Positions 1 through 5,924 of a DNA stretch of 7,859 bases are shown here, in pieces. The stretch is from Treponema sp. (GTDB taxonomy: Bacteria > Spirochaetota > Spirochaetia > Treponematales > Treponemataceae): contig JAEDIW010000075.1 of assembly GCA_016296655.1 (NCBI GenBank), positions 1 to 7,859 on the forward strand. Direction: 5' to 3'. The translations under genes were made by a program, and so were the position numbers. The notes under the pieces are model-generated. The model was not told the origin of the DNA and searched no databases. It worked only from the letters and a program-made list of their open reading frames with translations. The first letter of the stretch is position 1. The number at the start of each line of letters is the position of its first letter.

Positions 1-2
1 CA

Positions 3-44
3 ACCTCAAGATTTTTAATCGAATTGGCAATGGAGGAAAAATGA
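3..44 (+). CDS. C-terminal tail of an upstream ORF (partial, uncertain)
   Basis: The frame beginning at base 3 is open from the window edge and ends at TGA 42-44; the last residues read ...IELAMEEK. The stop overlaps the ATG of the next gene as ATGA (41-44), the usual sign of translational coupling. The ribosome site of the next gene (GGAGGAAAA, 32-40) lies inside the last codons, coding for EEK. The 130-aa gene downstream also ends in LEEK over a GGAGGAAAAA, so the two gene ends look alike. Only about 13 codons are visible, so the identity cannot be judged, and chance openness is possible. Confidence 0.4.
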   Translation, partial: TSRFLIELAMEEK

Positions 45-433
45 CAAACAAAGAAATGGAAAAACTATATAAAGATCAGCTAGATCAGAATTATTCAAAT
101 TTTCTTGAAAAAGAAAAAGAAGAAATTTCAAAATTAAATTTAAATTCAGAAATACTAATGAAGTATTATTTTAGCGGAGCAAAATCAATCGTAAAAGTTA
201 TAAATATTTTCATTAAACAAGAATCAAAAGTAATAACTTCAAGCATTGAAACTCAAACAAATCTTCTTACAGAACTTGATAATATAGCTGATAAATTTGT
301 TAAGAAAAATATAAAAGAAATTTTAAAATTAAATCTAAATCCAACAATTCTAAGCAATGTTTACGCTCAAGGTGCGTTTGATAGCATTAAAATTCTTACT
401 CAAATTAGAAAAAATGTACTGGAGGAAAAATAA
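41..433 (+). CDS. Hypothetical 130-aa protein with an internal duplication
   Basis: I do not recognise a family. The protein is Lys/Asn/Ile-rich, predicted mostly helical, with no signal peptide or membrane segment. Two copies of a roughly 27-residue unit are visible at residues 28-54 and 93-119. Both contain K-L-N-L-N, then I-L, a Y, G-A and a K; I count 13 of 27 identical positions. The start is supported by GGAGGAAAA (32-40) immediately upstream and by the ATGA overlap with the preceding frame. The stop (TAA 431-433) abuts the next ATG at 434, so the two genes are surely co-translated. Composition is far more AT-rich than the phage genes from 1081 onward, suggesting a different origin. Whether it belongs to the phage, the host or another element is not shown. 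Confidence 0.8.
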   Translation: MTNKEMEKLYKDQLDQNYSNFLEKEKEEISKLNLNSEILMKYYFSGAKSIVKVINIFIKQESKVITSSIETQTNLLTELDNIADKFVKKNIKEILKLNLNPTILSNVYAQGAFDSIKILTQIRKNVLEEK

Positions 434-793
434 ATGGAAATTCATTTCAAATATGAAACGATTAAAGAAAAAAATATATTAGAAAATGAAGAAAAAAATA
501 TATCAGAATATGACATTATTTTAAAACATTTTCTCAACATCTTTGGTCCTAGATATATATGTGAAGGTTGCAAAAAACAATCTTATTGCCTTGAAAACTG
601 TCTCTTATCACCAGAAAAAGTTGCTGAAATTTATAAAGAAAGAAACAAATTTTGTTTAAAATACTTAGAATACTCAAAATTATCAAAAGAAGAAAAAGAT
701 AAAATTATAAAAATATTTGAATTAAATAGAGATTCTGAACCTGGAAAAGTAAAAGTTATGCAGGCTACTTTTGAAGAACTAAAAAGTATTTGA
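434..793 (+). CDS. Hypothetical 119-aa protein with a Cys4 cluster
   Basis: Function is unknown. Residues C43, C46, C52 and C56 form a C-x2-C-x5-C-x3-C pattern that could bind zinc or an iron-sulfur cluster; this is inferred from spacing only. The rest is charged and probably helical, with no signal peptide or transmembrane stretch. The start directly follows the TAA of the 130-aa gene, and the GGAGGAAAAA at 422-431 serves as ribosome site, embedded in the end of that gene. It ends with TGA 791-793 and is followed within 50 bases by a strong terminator hairpin, so it is the last gene of the rightward transcript. Codon use is strongly A/T-biased like its upstream partner and unlike the convergent phage genes. 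Confidence 0.8.
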   Translation: MEIHFKYETIKEKNILENEEKNISEYDIILKHFLNIFGPRYICEGCKKQSYCLENCLLSPEKVAEIYKERNKFCLKYLEYSKLSKEEKDKIIKIFELNRDSEPGKVKVMQATFEELKSI

Positions 794-801
794 TTTTACT
801 A

Positions 802-829
802 TTGACAATTCAAAATAAAAACGGATAAT
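802..829 (+). promoter_or_regulatory. Candidate sigma-70-type promoter just before the hairpin
   Basis: TTGACA (802-807) is a perfect -35 box. After 16 bases comes GATAAT (824-829), five of six matches to a -10 box. A start about seven bases on (near 836) would fall just before the terminator stem at 839. The transcript would then be little more than the hairpin, or, on readthrough, antisense to the 66-aa gene and the terminase. The region is AT-rich, so a chance match is quite possible. Confidence 0.3.
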
Positions 830-838
830 TTATAAACC

Positions 839-883
839 AAAAGAGGAACTATTTCCAAAACGGAAATAGTTCCTCTTTTTTTT
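839..883. terminator. Strong, probably bidirectional Rho-independent terminator
   Basis: Arms 839-856 and 862-879 are perfect 18-base reverse complements around a five-base loop AAAAC. The right arm runs into eight Ts (876-883), giving a classic terminator for the rightward genes. On the other strand the left arm ends in four Ts plus a few more after GG, so it can also end the leftward phage transcript. The leftward 66-aa gene stops at 884-886, immediately before the hairpin. Convergent genes sharing one hairpin fit this placement. Confidence 0.92.
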
Positions 884-1084
884 CTAAAACTTCCAGCCTT
901 TTACACATTTATTCTCAATCAGTTTTTCCAGTGCAAAAGGTTTCAGCATATCTACAACAATCCCATCACCCAACATAATCTGCTGCCGCCATTTTGGATT
1001 ATTGCCAGCCATAAGCCTTGTTACAGTTGCTTTTGCAGCTGCTTCATTTTTTATCCTGTCACTTTCTGTAATAATTAATGTCAT
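884..1084 (-). CDS. Hypothetical 66-aa protein downstream of terminase
   Basis: I do not recognise the family. The frame is open further upstream (to 1165), but that part lies inside the terminase gene. The likely start is ATG 1084-1082, which overlaps the terminase stop as ATGA and has GGAGAAGAA just upstream. The product begins MTLIITESDR, is mixed alpha/beta in character and ends in GWKF. In lambda-like phages the small head-completion protein gpW occupies this spot after the terminase, and the size matches, but I see no sequence resemblance to gpW, so that role is positional inference only. It ends with TAG (886-884), one of two genes here to use that stop. The terminator follows at once. 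Confidence 0.72.
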   Translation of the reverse strand: MTLIITESDRIKNEAAAKATVTRLMAGNNPKWRQQIMLGDGIVVDMLKPFALEKLIENKCVKGWKF

Positions 1085-3078
1085 TTCTTCTCCTTCACAA
1101 AATAAAACGCCCCTCTTTTCGCATAATCCCAGAACGTCGGCCAGTGCAAAAACCCAAGCCCGCAATCATTCCTGCAAAAATCCTCAGCAAAAACTTCCAA
1201 AGCCGCCAGATTATACACATAAGTGTCAAACGCATGGTTATCCGCTCCCTGCTTAGCCTTCCAGATAGTCTTTTCCCATTTGTTTGTCACCTTGTCGTAA
1301 ACATCCACCTTTTCCTCAGCTTCAAACATTTTAAAATAATCATCCCTAAAATCCTCCGCAAAGTTCGGATACCATTCAGGCTGAAGCTCGTTCCCTTCCC
1401 ACGTAAGCATATTAAGCGACCGGGAAATTCTGTCTTTCAGTTTCCCAGTATTCACATGATAAGCCAGCGGCAAACCAATACGGCTCAAAGTCTGAGGACT
1501 GAACACCTGGAACGTCTCACCGTTCTTAATCCAGTCCTGCCCCTTACAGGCATAAACCCCCGAACCAAAACCAGCAACAAAAGCATAAACTGCATCCGTA
1601 TAGTGTCCAGAATCCACAAAGGTCATGGCAATTCTATACAGTTTTCCATCATCCCCTTCAAAAACCTTAGTGTCAATATAATTCGCAAGCTCTACCCAGC
1701 ACTGATCATCAAACCTTTCCGTCTCCCCCTCAATGCTGAAAAAGTCCAGCGTCCAAGTAACACCACGCTCGCCATAGCCTTTCACATCAACAAACAGATT
1801 TTTCCGCTGAACATCCACAGAACAAATAACAATCAGAACAGGACACCCAGCATCATTAACCGCCATCTGATTAGGAACCTTTCCACGAGCAAAACCAAAC
1901 CGCTTATGAAGCTGCACACGCTCGTACTTGATGGATTCATTCATTTCCTTGAACGGCAATCCCTGCTTCAAGTTGCGAAAAACACGATACTGCTCCTTAT
2001 CACGCACACGATTATTTTTTAAGTCCCAGAAAGTCGCCCATTGAAGAACATAATCTTCCCACGAAAAAAGACCCGGCAAATTATACAAAGCTGAAAGATG
2101 AAAGCTCCTTGTTTTCTGTTCAATCGGATGATCAGTCCCAGCAACCCAGCGACCTTTAGGAACAATTTCCGCCTTGTCATAGTTCTTCATAATTCCGCCG
2201 CAATGAGGGCATTTATAACCAACAGTAGACAAAATAGGCTGAAAGTTTTCATCATTTTCCCACACAATCCCGCCGATTTGTTTATTGCTTTCATCAAAAA
2301 TAGCCCAATCCAAAGGCTGAAAAACACCACAGAACTTGCACGGAACCTGCCACCGCTCCATAGTTCCCATGTTGTATTGCTTCCAGATTTTAGACCCCTG
2401 CTCAGTAGTCGGAGTAGACTGCAGCAGAATCTTGTAAGAAGTCGGATAAGCATTAGTACGACCTTCCATCAAGCCAATAACCGTACCTTCACCCTTCAAC
2501 TGGTCCGGCATAGCATCCAGTTCATCCGCAAGAACAATCTTGTAAGAAAAGTTACGGAATGATTTTGGAGTCGAAGCCGAAGCCGCATGAAGATAACCGC
2601 CCGGATATTCCTTTTTCAACGCCGTGTCACCAGTAGCACGAGCGCGCGCCGCCTTACGCGCCTGAGAGAAAATCAACCCACGCAAACCAGAACTATCAAT
2701 CATTCTATCAATCTTAGTTCCCATCGCCTGTTTTGCCATATCGTCATCAGGCTCCACCAGAAGCTGAGAAGAAGGATTACACCCGATGTTATAAAGCAGA
2801 ATCGGCTCCAGAAGCGAAGTAGTCGCACCAATCTGATTAGACTTCATCACAACAACCTTGCGAGTCGGATTATCAGGCGCAAACAAATCAACAATTTCCT
2901 TGAAATACGGCACACGGTCAAAACTGAATTTCCCCGGAAAAGGCGTCAACTCCTTATCAACATAGCGCACCTTCTCCGTATATTCCGAAGGCAACACATA
3001 TTTCCGTTCATGCTTAATCGCCTGGAATTGCTCAATGAGGAAATCAATATCCGAAGAAATAACCTTAACCGCGTCCAT
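1081..3078 (-). CDS. terL: Phage terminase large subunit, GpA/lambda type
   Basis: This is the ATP-driven DNA-packaging motor and nuclease that cuts concatemeric phage DNA and pumps it into the procapsid at the portal. At 665 aa it is a normal length for the GpA family. The ATPase half shows a deviant Walker A, KSNQIGATT (residues 79-87), with the lysine at the start as in lambda gpA. Walker B is IVLADE with D185-E186, and a coupling motif LLQSTPT lies at 218-224. Two CxxC pairs (C247/C250 and C290/C293) suggest a zinc knuckle. The nuclease half has candidate acidic metal ligands D422 (SVDVQ), D489 (FVDSGHYTD) and D618 (NHAFDTY). The ribosome site is weak (AGAAA), and the start lies four bases after the upstream stop, so translation is probably coupled. 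The frame is intact throughout. Confidence 0.95.
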   Translation of the reverse strand: MDAVKVISSDIDFLIEQFQAIKHERKYVLPSEYTEKVRYVDKELTPFPGKFSFDRVPYFKEIVDLFAPDNPTRKVVVMKSNQIGATTSLLEPILLYNIGCNPSSQLLVEPDDDMAKQAMGTKIDRMIDSSGLRGLIFSQARKAARARATGDTALKKEYPGGYLHAASASTPKSFRNFSYKIVLADELDAMPDQLKGEGTVIGLMEGRTNAYPTSYKILLQSTPTTEQGSKIWKQYNMGTMERWQVPCKFCGVFQPLDWAIFDESNKQIGGIVWENDENFQPILSTVGYKCPHCGGIMKNYDKAEIVPKGRWVAGTDHPIEQKTRSFHLSALYNLPGLFSWEDYVLQWATFWDLKNNRVRDKEQYRVFRNLKQGLPFKEMNESIKYERVQLHKRFGFARGKVPNQMAVNDAGCPVLIVICSVDVQRKNLFVDVKGYGERGVTWTLDFFSIEGETERFDDQCWVELANYIDTKVFEGDDGKLYRIAMTFVDSGHYTDAVYAFVAGFGSGVYACKGQDWIKNGETFQVFSPQTLSRIGLPLAYHVNTGKLKDRISRSLNMLTWEGNELQPEWYPNFAEDFRDDYFKMFEAEEKVDVYDKVTNKWEKTIWKAKQGADNHAFDTYVYNLAALEVFAEDFCRNDCGLGFLHWPTFWDYAKRGAFYFVKEKK

Positions 3079-3082
3079 TTAT

Positions 3083-3463
3083 TTAATTTCTTTTTTTCTC
3101 AATCAACCTTCTAATATGTGCTGGTAGATTTACTTTGCCCTCTAAATACATTAGTGTTTCTGAGGCTGTAAGATAATGCCATAAATATGTTGTCATAGCC
3201 GAAACATCACCATCTGACTCTAATTTCCACTCTTCACAAGAAGAAAAAATTTCGCATATTACATCAAGATTTTCAAATATTGTTTTTGAGCGGATATAAG
3301 CATCCGAAAAATCCTTAAAGTCTGCTAAACTAGATAAAGTGCATAAAATCTGTCTATGCAATTTGTTACGCATTTCATCAAGAGCATAAGGTGTTTTATT
3401 TTCTCCTAACTCCTGAATGTTTTTTAAGGTTTCTATATAATCTTTTATTATGTCTCTTAACAT
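3083..3463 (-). CDS. Hypothetical 126-aa phage protein
   Basis: No family is recognised. The product is mostly helical by composition, cytoplasmic, without membrane or signal segments, and carries three cysteines (CTLSS, VICEI, SSCEE) in no metal-binding spacing. It starts MLRDIIKDY with AAGGAG nine bases upstream of the ATG, a good ribosome site that supports this start. It ends with TAA four bases before the terminase start. It is more AT-rich than the terminase and resembles the small genes between it and Dam. Position directly before terminase does not by itself define a packaging role. Confidence 0.8.
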   Translation of the reverse strand: MLRDIIKDYIETLKNIQELGENKTPYALDEMRNKLHRQILCTLSSLADFKDFSDAYIRSKTIFENLDVICEIFSSCEEWKLESDGDVSAMTTYLWHYLTASETLMYLEGKVNLPAHIRRLIEKKRN

Positions 3464-3479
3464 TATTTATTACTCCTTT

Positions 3480-3884
3480 TTATCCATTCACTTCTTCAAT
3501 TTGCGCTTTCAGTTCTTCATTTTCTTTAATTACTTTAATTCTATCTTCCAGCTGATCTTGAATTGTTGCTTCATTCAGTCCGATTTCAGCTTTCAAATCA
3601 CCATTTTCTTTTTCAAGTTCAAAAATACGTTTTTCAAGAGCAGTTTTCTTATCAACTAATTCTTCTATGCTTTTTTTCAGATCTGCATTTTCTTTTTCCA
3701 GCTCTGCAATTCTTTTGCAAATAATTTCAAAGCACTGTTGTAAAGTTCCATCTTTCAACGCAAAGCTGATTCTATTTTTCAAGTCATTTAGTTTTTCTGT
3801 TTTTACTAAAACGCATTTTTCATTTTGTAAAACATTAAACCGTTCCATTTTTTCAGCCGCAGCCTGAATTTCTTTATCTGTCAT
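3480..3884 (-). CDS. Coiled-coil protein, 134 aa
   Basis: Residues from about 65 to the end form a strong coiled coil rich in Glu, Lys and Leu. A motif R-I-x-E-L-E-K-E-N-x-D-L-K occurs twice exactly 28 residues (four heptads) apart, indicating a regular heptad register and an internal duplication. The N-terminal 60 residues are less regular. The start ATG (3884-3882) overlaps the upstream stop as ATGA. Its first residues MTDKEI resemble the MTDTEI start of the 122-aa protein encoded upstream, but the rest does not align by eye. The role is unknown; oligomerisation or scaffolding are possible for a phage coiled coil but are guesses. Confidence 0.82.
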   Translation of the reverse strand: MTDKEIQAAAEKMERFNVLQNEKCVLVKTEKLNDLKNRISFALKDGTLQQCFEIICKRIAELEKENADLKKSIEELVDKKTALEKRIFELEKENGDLKAEIGLNEATIQDQLEDRIKVIKENEELKAQIEEVNG

Positions 3885-4153
3885 CTTTTCTGCTCCCTAT
3901 TTTTCCTTACCCATTCCATAACCTTTTGCTTTTCGTACTCCAGCAAATCCTCTGTAATATCCTGCCTTATCTTTTTTTGACACCCAGAACAAAAAATAAA
4001 CCTTGTCATTTCATGTATAGGATCTTCAGTCCGTTCTCCAATTGATTTTCCCTTTACCTCTTTTCCACAAACTTCGCAAAAAATCGGCTCCCTTTCCGGA
4101 ATCTCAACTTCTTTAATTTTCCATCCGTCATCGTCAAGTTTACCGATTATCAT
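3881..4153 (-). CDS. Small CxxC...CxxC zinc-ribbon-like protein, 90 aa
   Basis: C26-x2-C29 and C55-x2-C58, each preceded by Phe and followed by a basic stretch, form a treble-clef or zinc-ribbon pattern. The first knuckle reads FCEVCGKEV and the second FCSGCQKK. The C-terminus is helical and basic (ends NREQKR). I favour ATG 4153-4151, preceded by AGGGG at 4162-4158, over the upstream ATG at 4165, which has no clear ribosome site; the frame stays open to 4201. With this start it overlaps the end of the upstream DUF551-like gene by 14 bases. Its stop overlaps the coiled-coil start as ATGA. Nucleic-acid binding is likely for such a fold, but no specific family is recognised. Confidence 0.78.
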   Translation of the reverse strand: MIIGKLDDDGWKIKEVEIPEREPIFCEVCGKEVKGKSIGERTEDPIHEMTRFIFCSGCQKKIRQDITEDLLEYEKQKVMEWVRKNREQKR

Positions 4154-4508
4154 TTTTCCCCTCATACTTCGGTATCTCACACCAAGCAACAGGTGGGTCA
4201 ATTTCTACATTTGTAGGCTCTGCTACCCAACATCCCTCATCGTAATCGTAGTAAGCAATTTCTCCTCTATCCGTAAGAACATTGATAGTATAATTGCCTT
4301 TTTCAAATGATGGATAATCACCATCAGCAACCTTATGCCAAACTGAAGTGTTTTTTTTAAGTTGCTCAATTTCCATTTGATTACCAAGAATAATTGCTTC
4401 ATACACGTTAATTAATTTGAGCGTGCATTCGTGAATATTTGAGAATTCATCTTGTTTAGCAAATTTATTTAATTCATTTTTAATCATTTTTATTTCTGTA
4501 TCTGTCAT
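4140..4508 (-). CDS. DUF551-like phage protein, 122 aa
   Basis: The C-terminal half (about residues 57-115) matches the layout of DUF551, a short domain common in phages of unknown role: a W...V.DG.YP opening, a central strand (INVLTD), an IAYYD strand, then W and a closing VAWCEIPKYE. The N-terminal 50 residues are helical and not part of that domain. The assignment is from memory of the pattern, not a search. GAGGGGAAGAG lies directly before the ATG and supports the start. The gap from the Dam stop is only nine bases, so the Dam TGA runs into this ribosome site. Confidence 0.75.
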   Translation of the reverse strand: MTDTEIKMIKNELNKFAKQDEFSNIHECTLKLINVYEAIILGNQMEIEQLKKNTSVWHKVADGDYPSFEKGNYTINVLTDRGEIAYYDYDEGCWVAEPTNVEIDPPVAWCEIPKYEGKNDNR

Positions 4509-4517
4509 CTCTTCCCC

Positions 4518-5468
4518 TCACATCAACTCATCAAAATTAAACAAACTGCCCGGCAGGTGATATTCCTTTTCCTGATGCTTCGGAATATACACATTTTCCG
4601 TAACTTCAATATTTTGGTTAGCGTTCAAAGTACACCGATGCTTAAACATGGCAACACAAACAAACCTGTCAGCAGGCATCTTGTAGCTGGAAATAAAAAG
4701 CGGCTCAGTCTGCTTTTCACACCAGGAATAAAACTTTTCAAAATCAAAATCCTGCTTTTTATCCTGCGTGTAAGCATTCGTATCTTCATACGGAATATCG
4801 CAATAAATCACGGAATCAGGAAGAATCTCAACCTGATCATAAGAACCCATAGTTGTCCTTAACCGCTCCAACCGCTCCAACCGCTCCAACCGCTCCAACC
4901 GCTCCAACCGCTCCAAAGATTCTAACGATTGAAGTCTAAATAAACTTTCACAAGATTGAAGTTGTTTACCTGCCTCAAGGTGGCATTTACGCAAAATGTC
5001 TTTAATAGCCAAGTATTTTTTATAAAGATTTTTAATTTCTTTGATGGGAGACATATCAACATCAAACTTTTTGAACGGCTCAAAATCATCAAAGAAAATC
5101 GCATAATGCCAGGCTCTTTTTATTTCTTCCCAGTCTTTGCTATAAAGATAATCTCGCAAATTATTTCCAAAACTCCAGCAAAAAGCCACATAAGGCTCAG
5201 AATCTTTCAGCCTGAAAAAATCCTCACGGCTAATCCATCGCTTTTCGTCCTTGAATTTTCCGTGAACGGCATCCATAAACAATTCAGTACAGGCAGGATT
5301 AATGTCATTCATATAAAAATTCTCAAAACCACCATGCAAAAGCCCATAATGAGTCATAGCACACCCACCACAGAACAAATCATAGAAGTTCTTTTTACGA
5401 GGAAACAATTCAAAAATCTTCCCGGCAAGCTTGTTCTTACTGCCCTTATATGGCATCCCGTATTTCAT
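4518..5468 (-). CDS. dam: D12-class DNA adenine N6-methyltransferase with Leu-repeat insert
   Basis: Transfers methyl from SAM to adenine N6 in DNA; phage copies typically protect phage DNA from restriction or adjust its regulation. The N-terminus has MPYKGSKNKLA (5-15) and the SAM-binding motif I NFYDLFCGGCA (27-37). Next comes MNDINP (53-58), then CWSFGNN (97-103), typical of phage Dam proteins. Motif IV is IYCDIPYED, with DIPY (224-227) in place of the usual DPPY. Between them, residues 170-203 carry Leu at every third position (Cys at 173), coded partly by six perfect 9-bp repeats. At 316 aa it is slightly long for the family. The start overlaps the DUF3310 gene by 23 bases; ATG 5456 (MPYKG) is an alternative. 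Target sequence is unknown. Confidence 0.9.
   Translation of the reverse strand: MKYGMPYKGSKNKLAGKIFELFPRKKNFYDLFCGGCAMTHYGLLHGGFENFYMNDINPACTELFMDAVHGKFKDEKRWISREDFFRLKDSEPYVAFCWSFGNNLRDYLYSKDWEEIKRAWHYAIFFDDFEPFKKFDVDMSPIKEIKNLYKKYLAIKDILRKCHLEAGKQLQSCESLFRLQSLESLERLERLERLERLERLERLRTTMGSYDQVEILPDSVIYCDIPYEDTNAYTQDKKQDFDFEKFYSWCEKQTEPLFISSYKMPADRFVCVAMFKHRCTLNANQNIEVTENVYIPKHQEKEYHLPGSLFNFDELM
4860..4961 (-). repeat. In-frame 9-bp tandem repeat inside dam, with degenerate flank
   Basis: Bases 4861-4914 hold six perfect head-to-tail copies of AACCGCTCC (plus strand). On the coding strand each unit gives Glu-Arg-Leu. Upstream in coding order, 4915-4961 encodes decayed copies (ESL, FRL, QSL, ESL) that keep Leu every third residue but have diverged in DNA. 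Perfect copies next to decayed ones indicate recent expansion by slippage at one end. Nine bases keep the frame, so changes would alter length, not switch the gene off. Confidence 0.95.
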
Positions 5469-5736
5469 TTTTTAACTTTTTTTCCATCTGCCCAATAGCA
5501 TCGTTTAAATACCATGCCGATTTTTTCAAATCCTCAAGAATCTTTTCATCCAAAGACTGACCCTTTTCTGCATCCGGTGATTTTTTCCCCAGCCGCCAAA
5601 TATACTTTTGCAGATTCCCGATACCCACCGCAACTTCAGGAGGCAAGTCCTTAACAATGTAGTGGATAACATCAATACACTCACAGGGCGCACCCTCTCC
5701 GGCATAATGCTTAGGATGATTTACCATATCAGCCAT
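5446..5736 (-). CDS. DUF3310 phage protein, 96 aa
   Basis: The product shows the DUF3310 signature: VNHPKHY near the N-terminus (5-11), then ECIDVIHYI (19-27), then NLQKYIWRLGKK (41-52) and a closing EDLKKSAWYL (68-77). Proteins of this family are widespread in phages; some were annotated as nucleotide-kinase-like, but no activity is established to my knowledge. The frame is open to a TTG at 5754, but ATG 5736 has AAGGAG seven bases upstream and gives the typical start of the family, so I use it. The 3' end overlaps the dam start by 23 bases. The ribosome site overlaps the stop of the 58-aa gene upstream. Confidence 0.9.
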   Translation of the reverse strand: MADMVNHPKHYAGEGAPCECIDVIHYIVKDLPPEVAVGIGNLQKYIWRLGKKSPDAEKGQSLDEKILEDLKKSAWYLNDAIGQMEKKLKNEIRDAI

Positions 5737-5743
5737 ATTTTCT

Positions 5744-5749
5744 CTCCTT
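5744..5749 (-). promoter_or_regulatory. Ribosome binding site fixing the DUF3310 start
   Basis: AAGGAG on the minus strand, seven bases before ATG 5736. It lies downstream of the alternative TTG at 5754, which it therefore argues against. Its first two As belong to the TAA stop of the preceding 58-aa gene. Confidence 0.8.
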
Positions 5750-5924
5750 AACAATCCAAAATATCAAAGCAAAAACCCTTCCATTTTTGTCCGGTCTTAA
5801 TGCAATGTAAAACCCTTTTTCTCGTCACACATTTGTAGACTTCCAGCAATTCATCTAATGATTTAAAGCATTTCTGTCTTTTGGATGCCAAATCATAAAC
5901 TACATACATGGTCTTTGATTTCAC
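5748..5924 (-). CDS. Small 58-aa NUMOD1-like (HTH) protein, GTG start
   Basis: This short gene fills the gap between the ThyX-like and DUF3310 genes. GTG 5924-5922 overlaps the TGA of the ThyX-like gene as GTGA, and AAGGGA lies seven bases upstream, so the start is well supported; an internal ATG at 5909 is the alternative. The product begins MKSKTMYVVYDL, continues FKSLDELLEVYKCV, and ends with CIKTGQKWKGFCFDIL. That order (F-x-S-h-x-E, a helix pair, then I-x-x-G-x-x-W-x-G-F) resembles the NUMOD1-type helix-turn-helix found beside phage homing endonucleases. Here it stands alone with no nuclease domain. Five cysteines (19, 32, 41, 52, 58) are unusual for its size. The family call is pattern-based and moderate. 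Confidence 0.75.
   Translation of the reverse strand: MKSKTMYVVYDLASKRQKCFKSLDELLEVYKCVTRKRVLHCIKTGQKWKGFCFDILDC

Noticed and set aside
1078..2022. A 314-codon plus-strand open frame
   Set aside because: It lies wholly antisense to the terminase large subunit, whose motifs are clear, and its product is low-complexity and rich in Ile, Pro, Arg and Lys with no domain.
2187..2453. An 88-codon minus-strand frame within the terminase
   Set aside because: It overlaps the conserved terminase frame in another phase, and its composition is that of a shadow ORF.
4861..4914. Possible CRISPR or regulatory iterons from the tandem 9-mers
   Set aside because: There are no spacers, the unit is three codons long, and it sits in frame inside dam with decayed coding copies beside it.
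4956..5498. A 180-codon plus-strand open frame
   Set aside because: Antisense to the Dam gene, which has recognisable motifs in the opposite frame; no ribosome site or family match.
5737..5754. TTG start six codons upstream for DUF3310
   Set aside because: The strong AAGGAG lies downstream of that TTG and directs ATG 5736, which also gives the usual family N-terminus.
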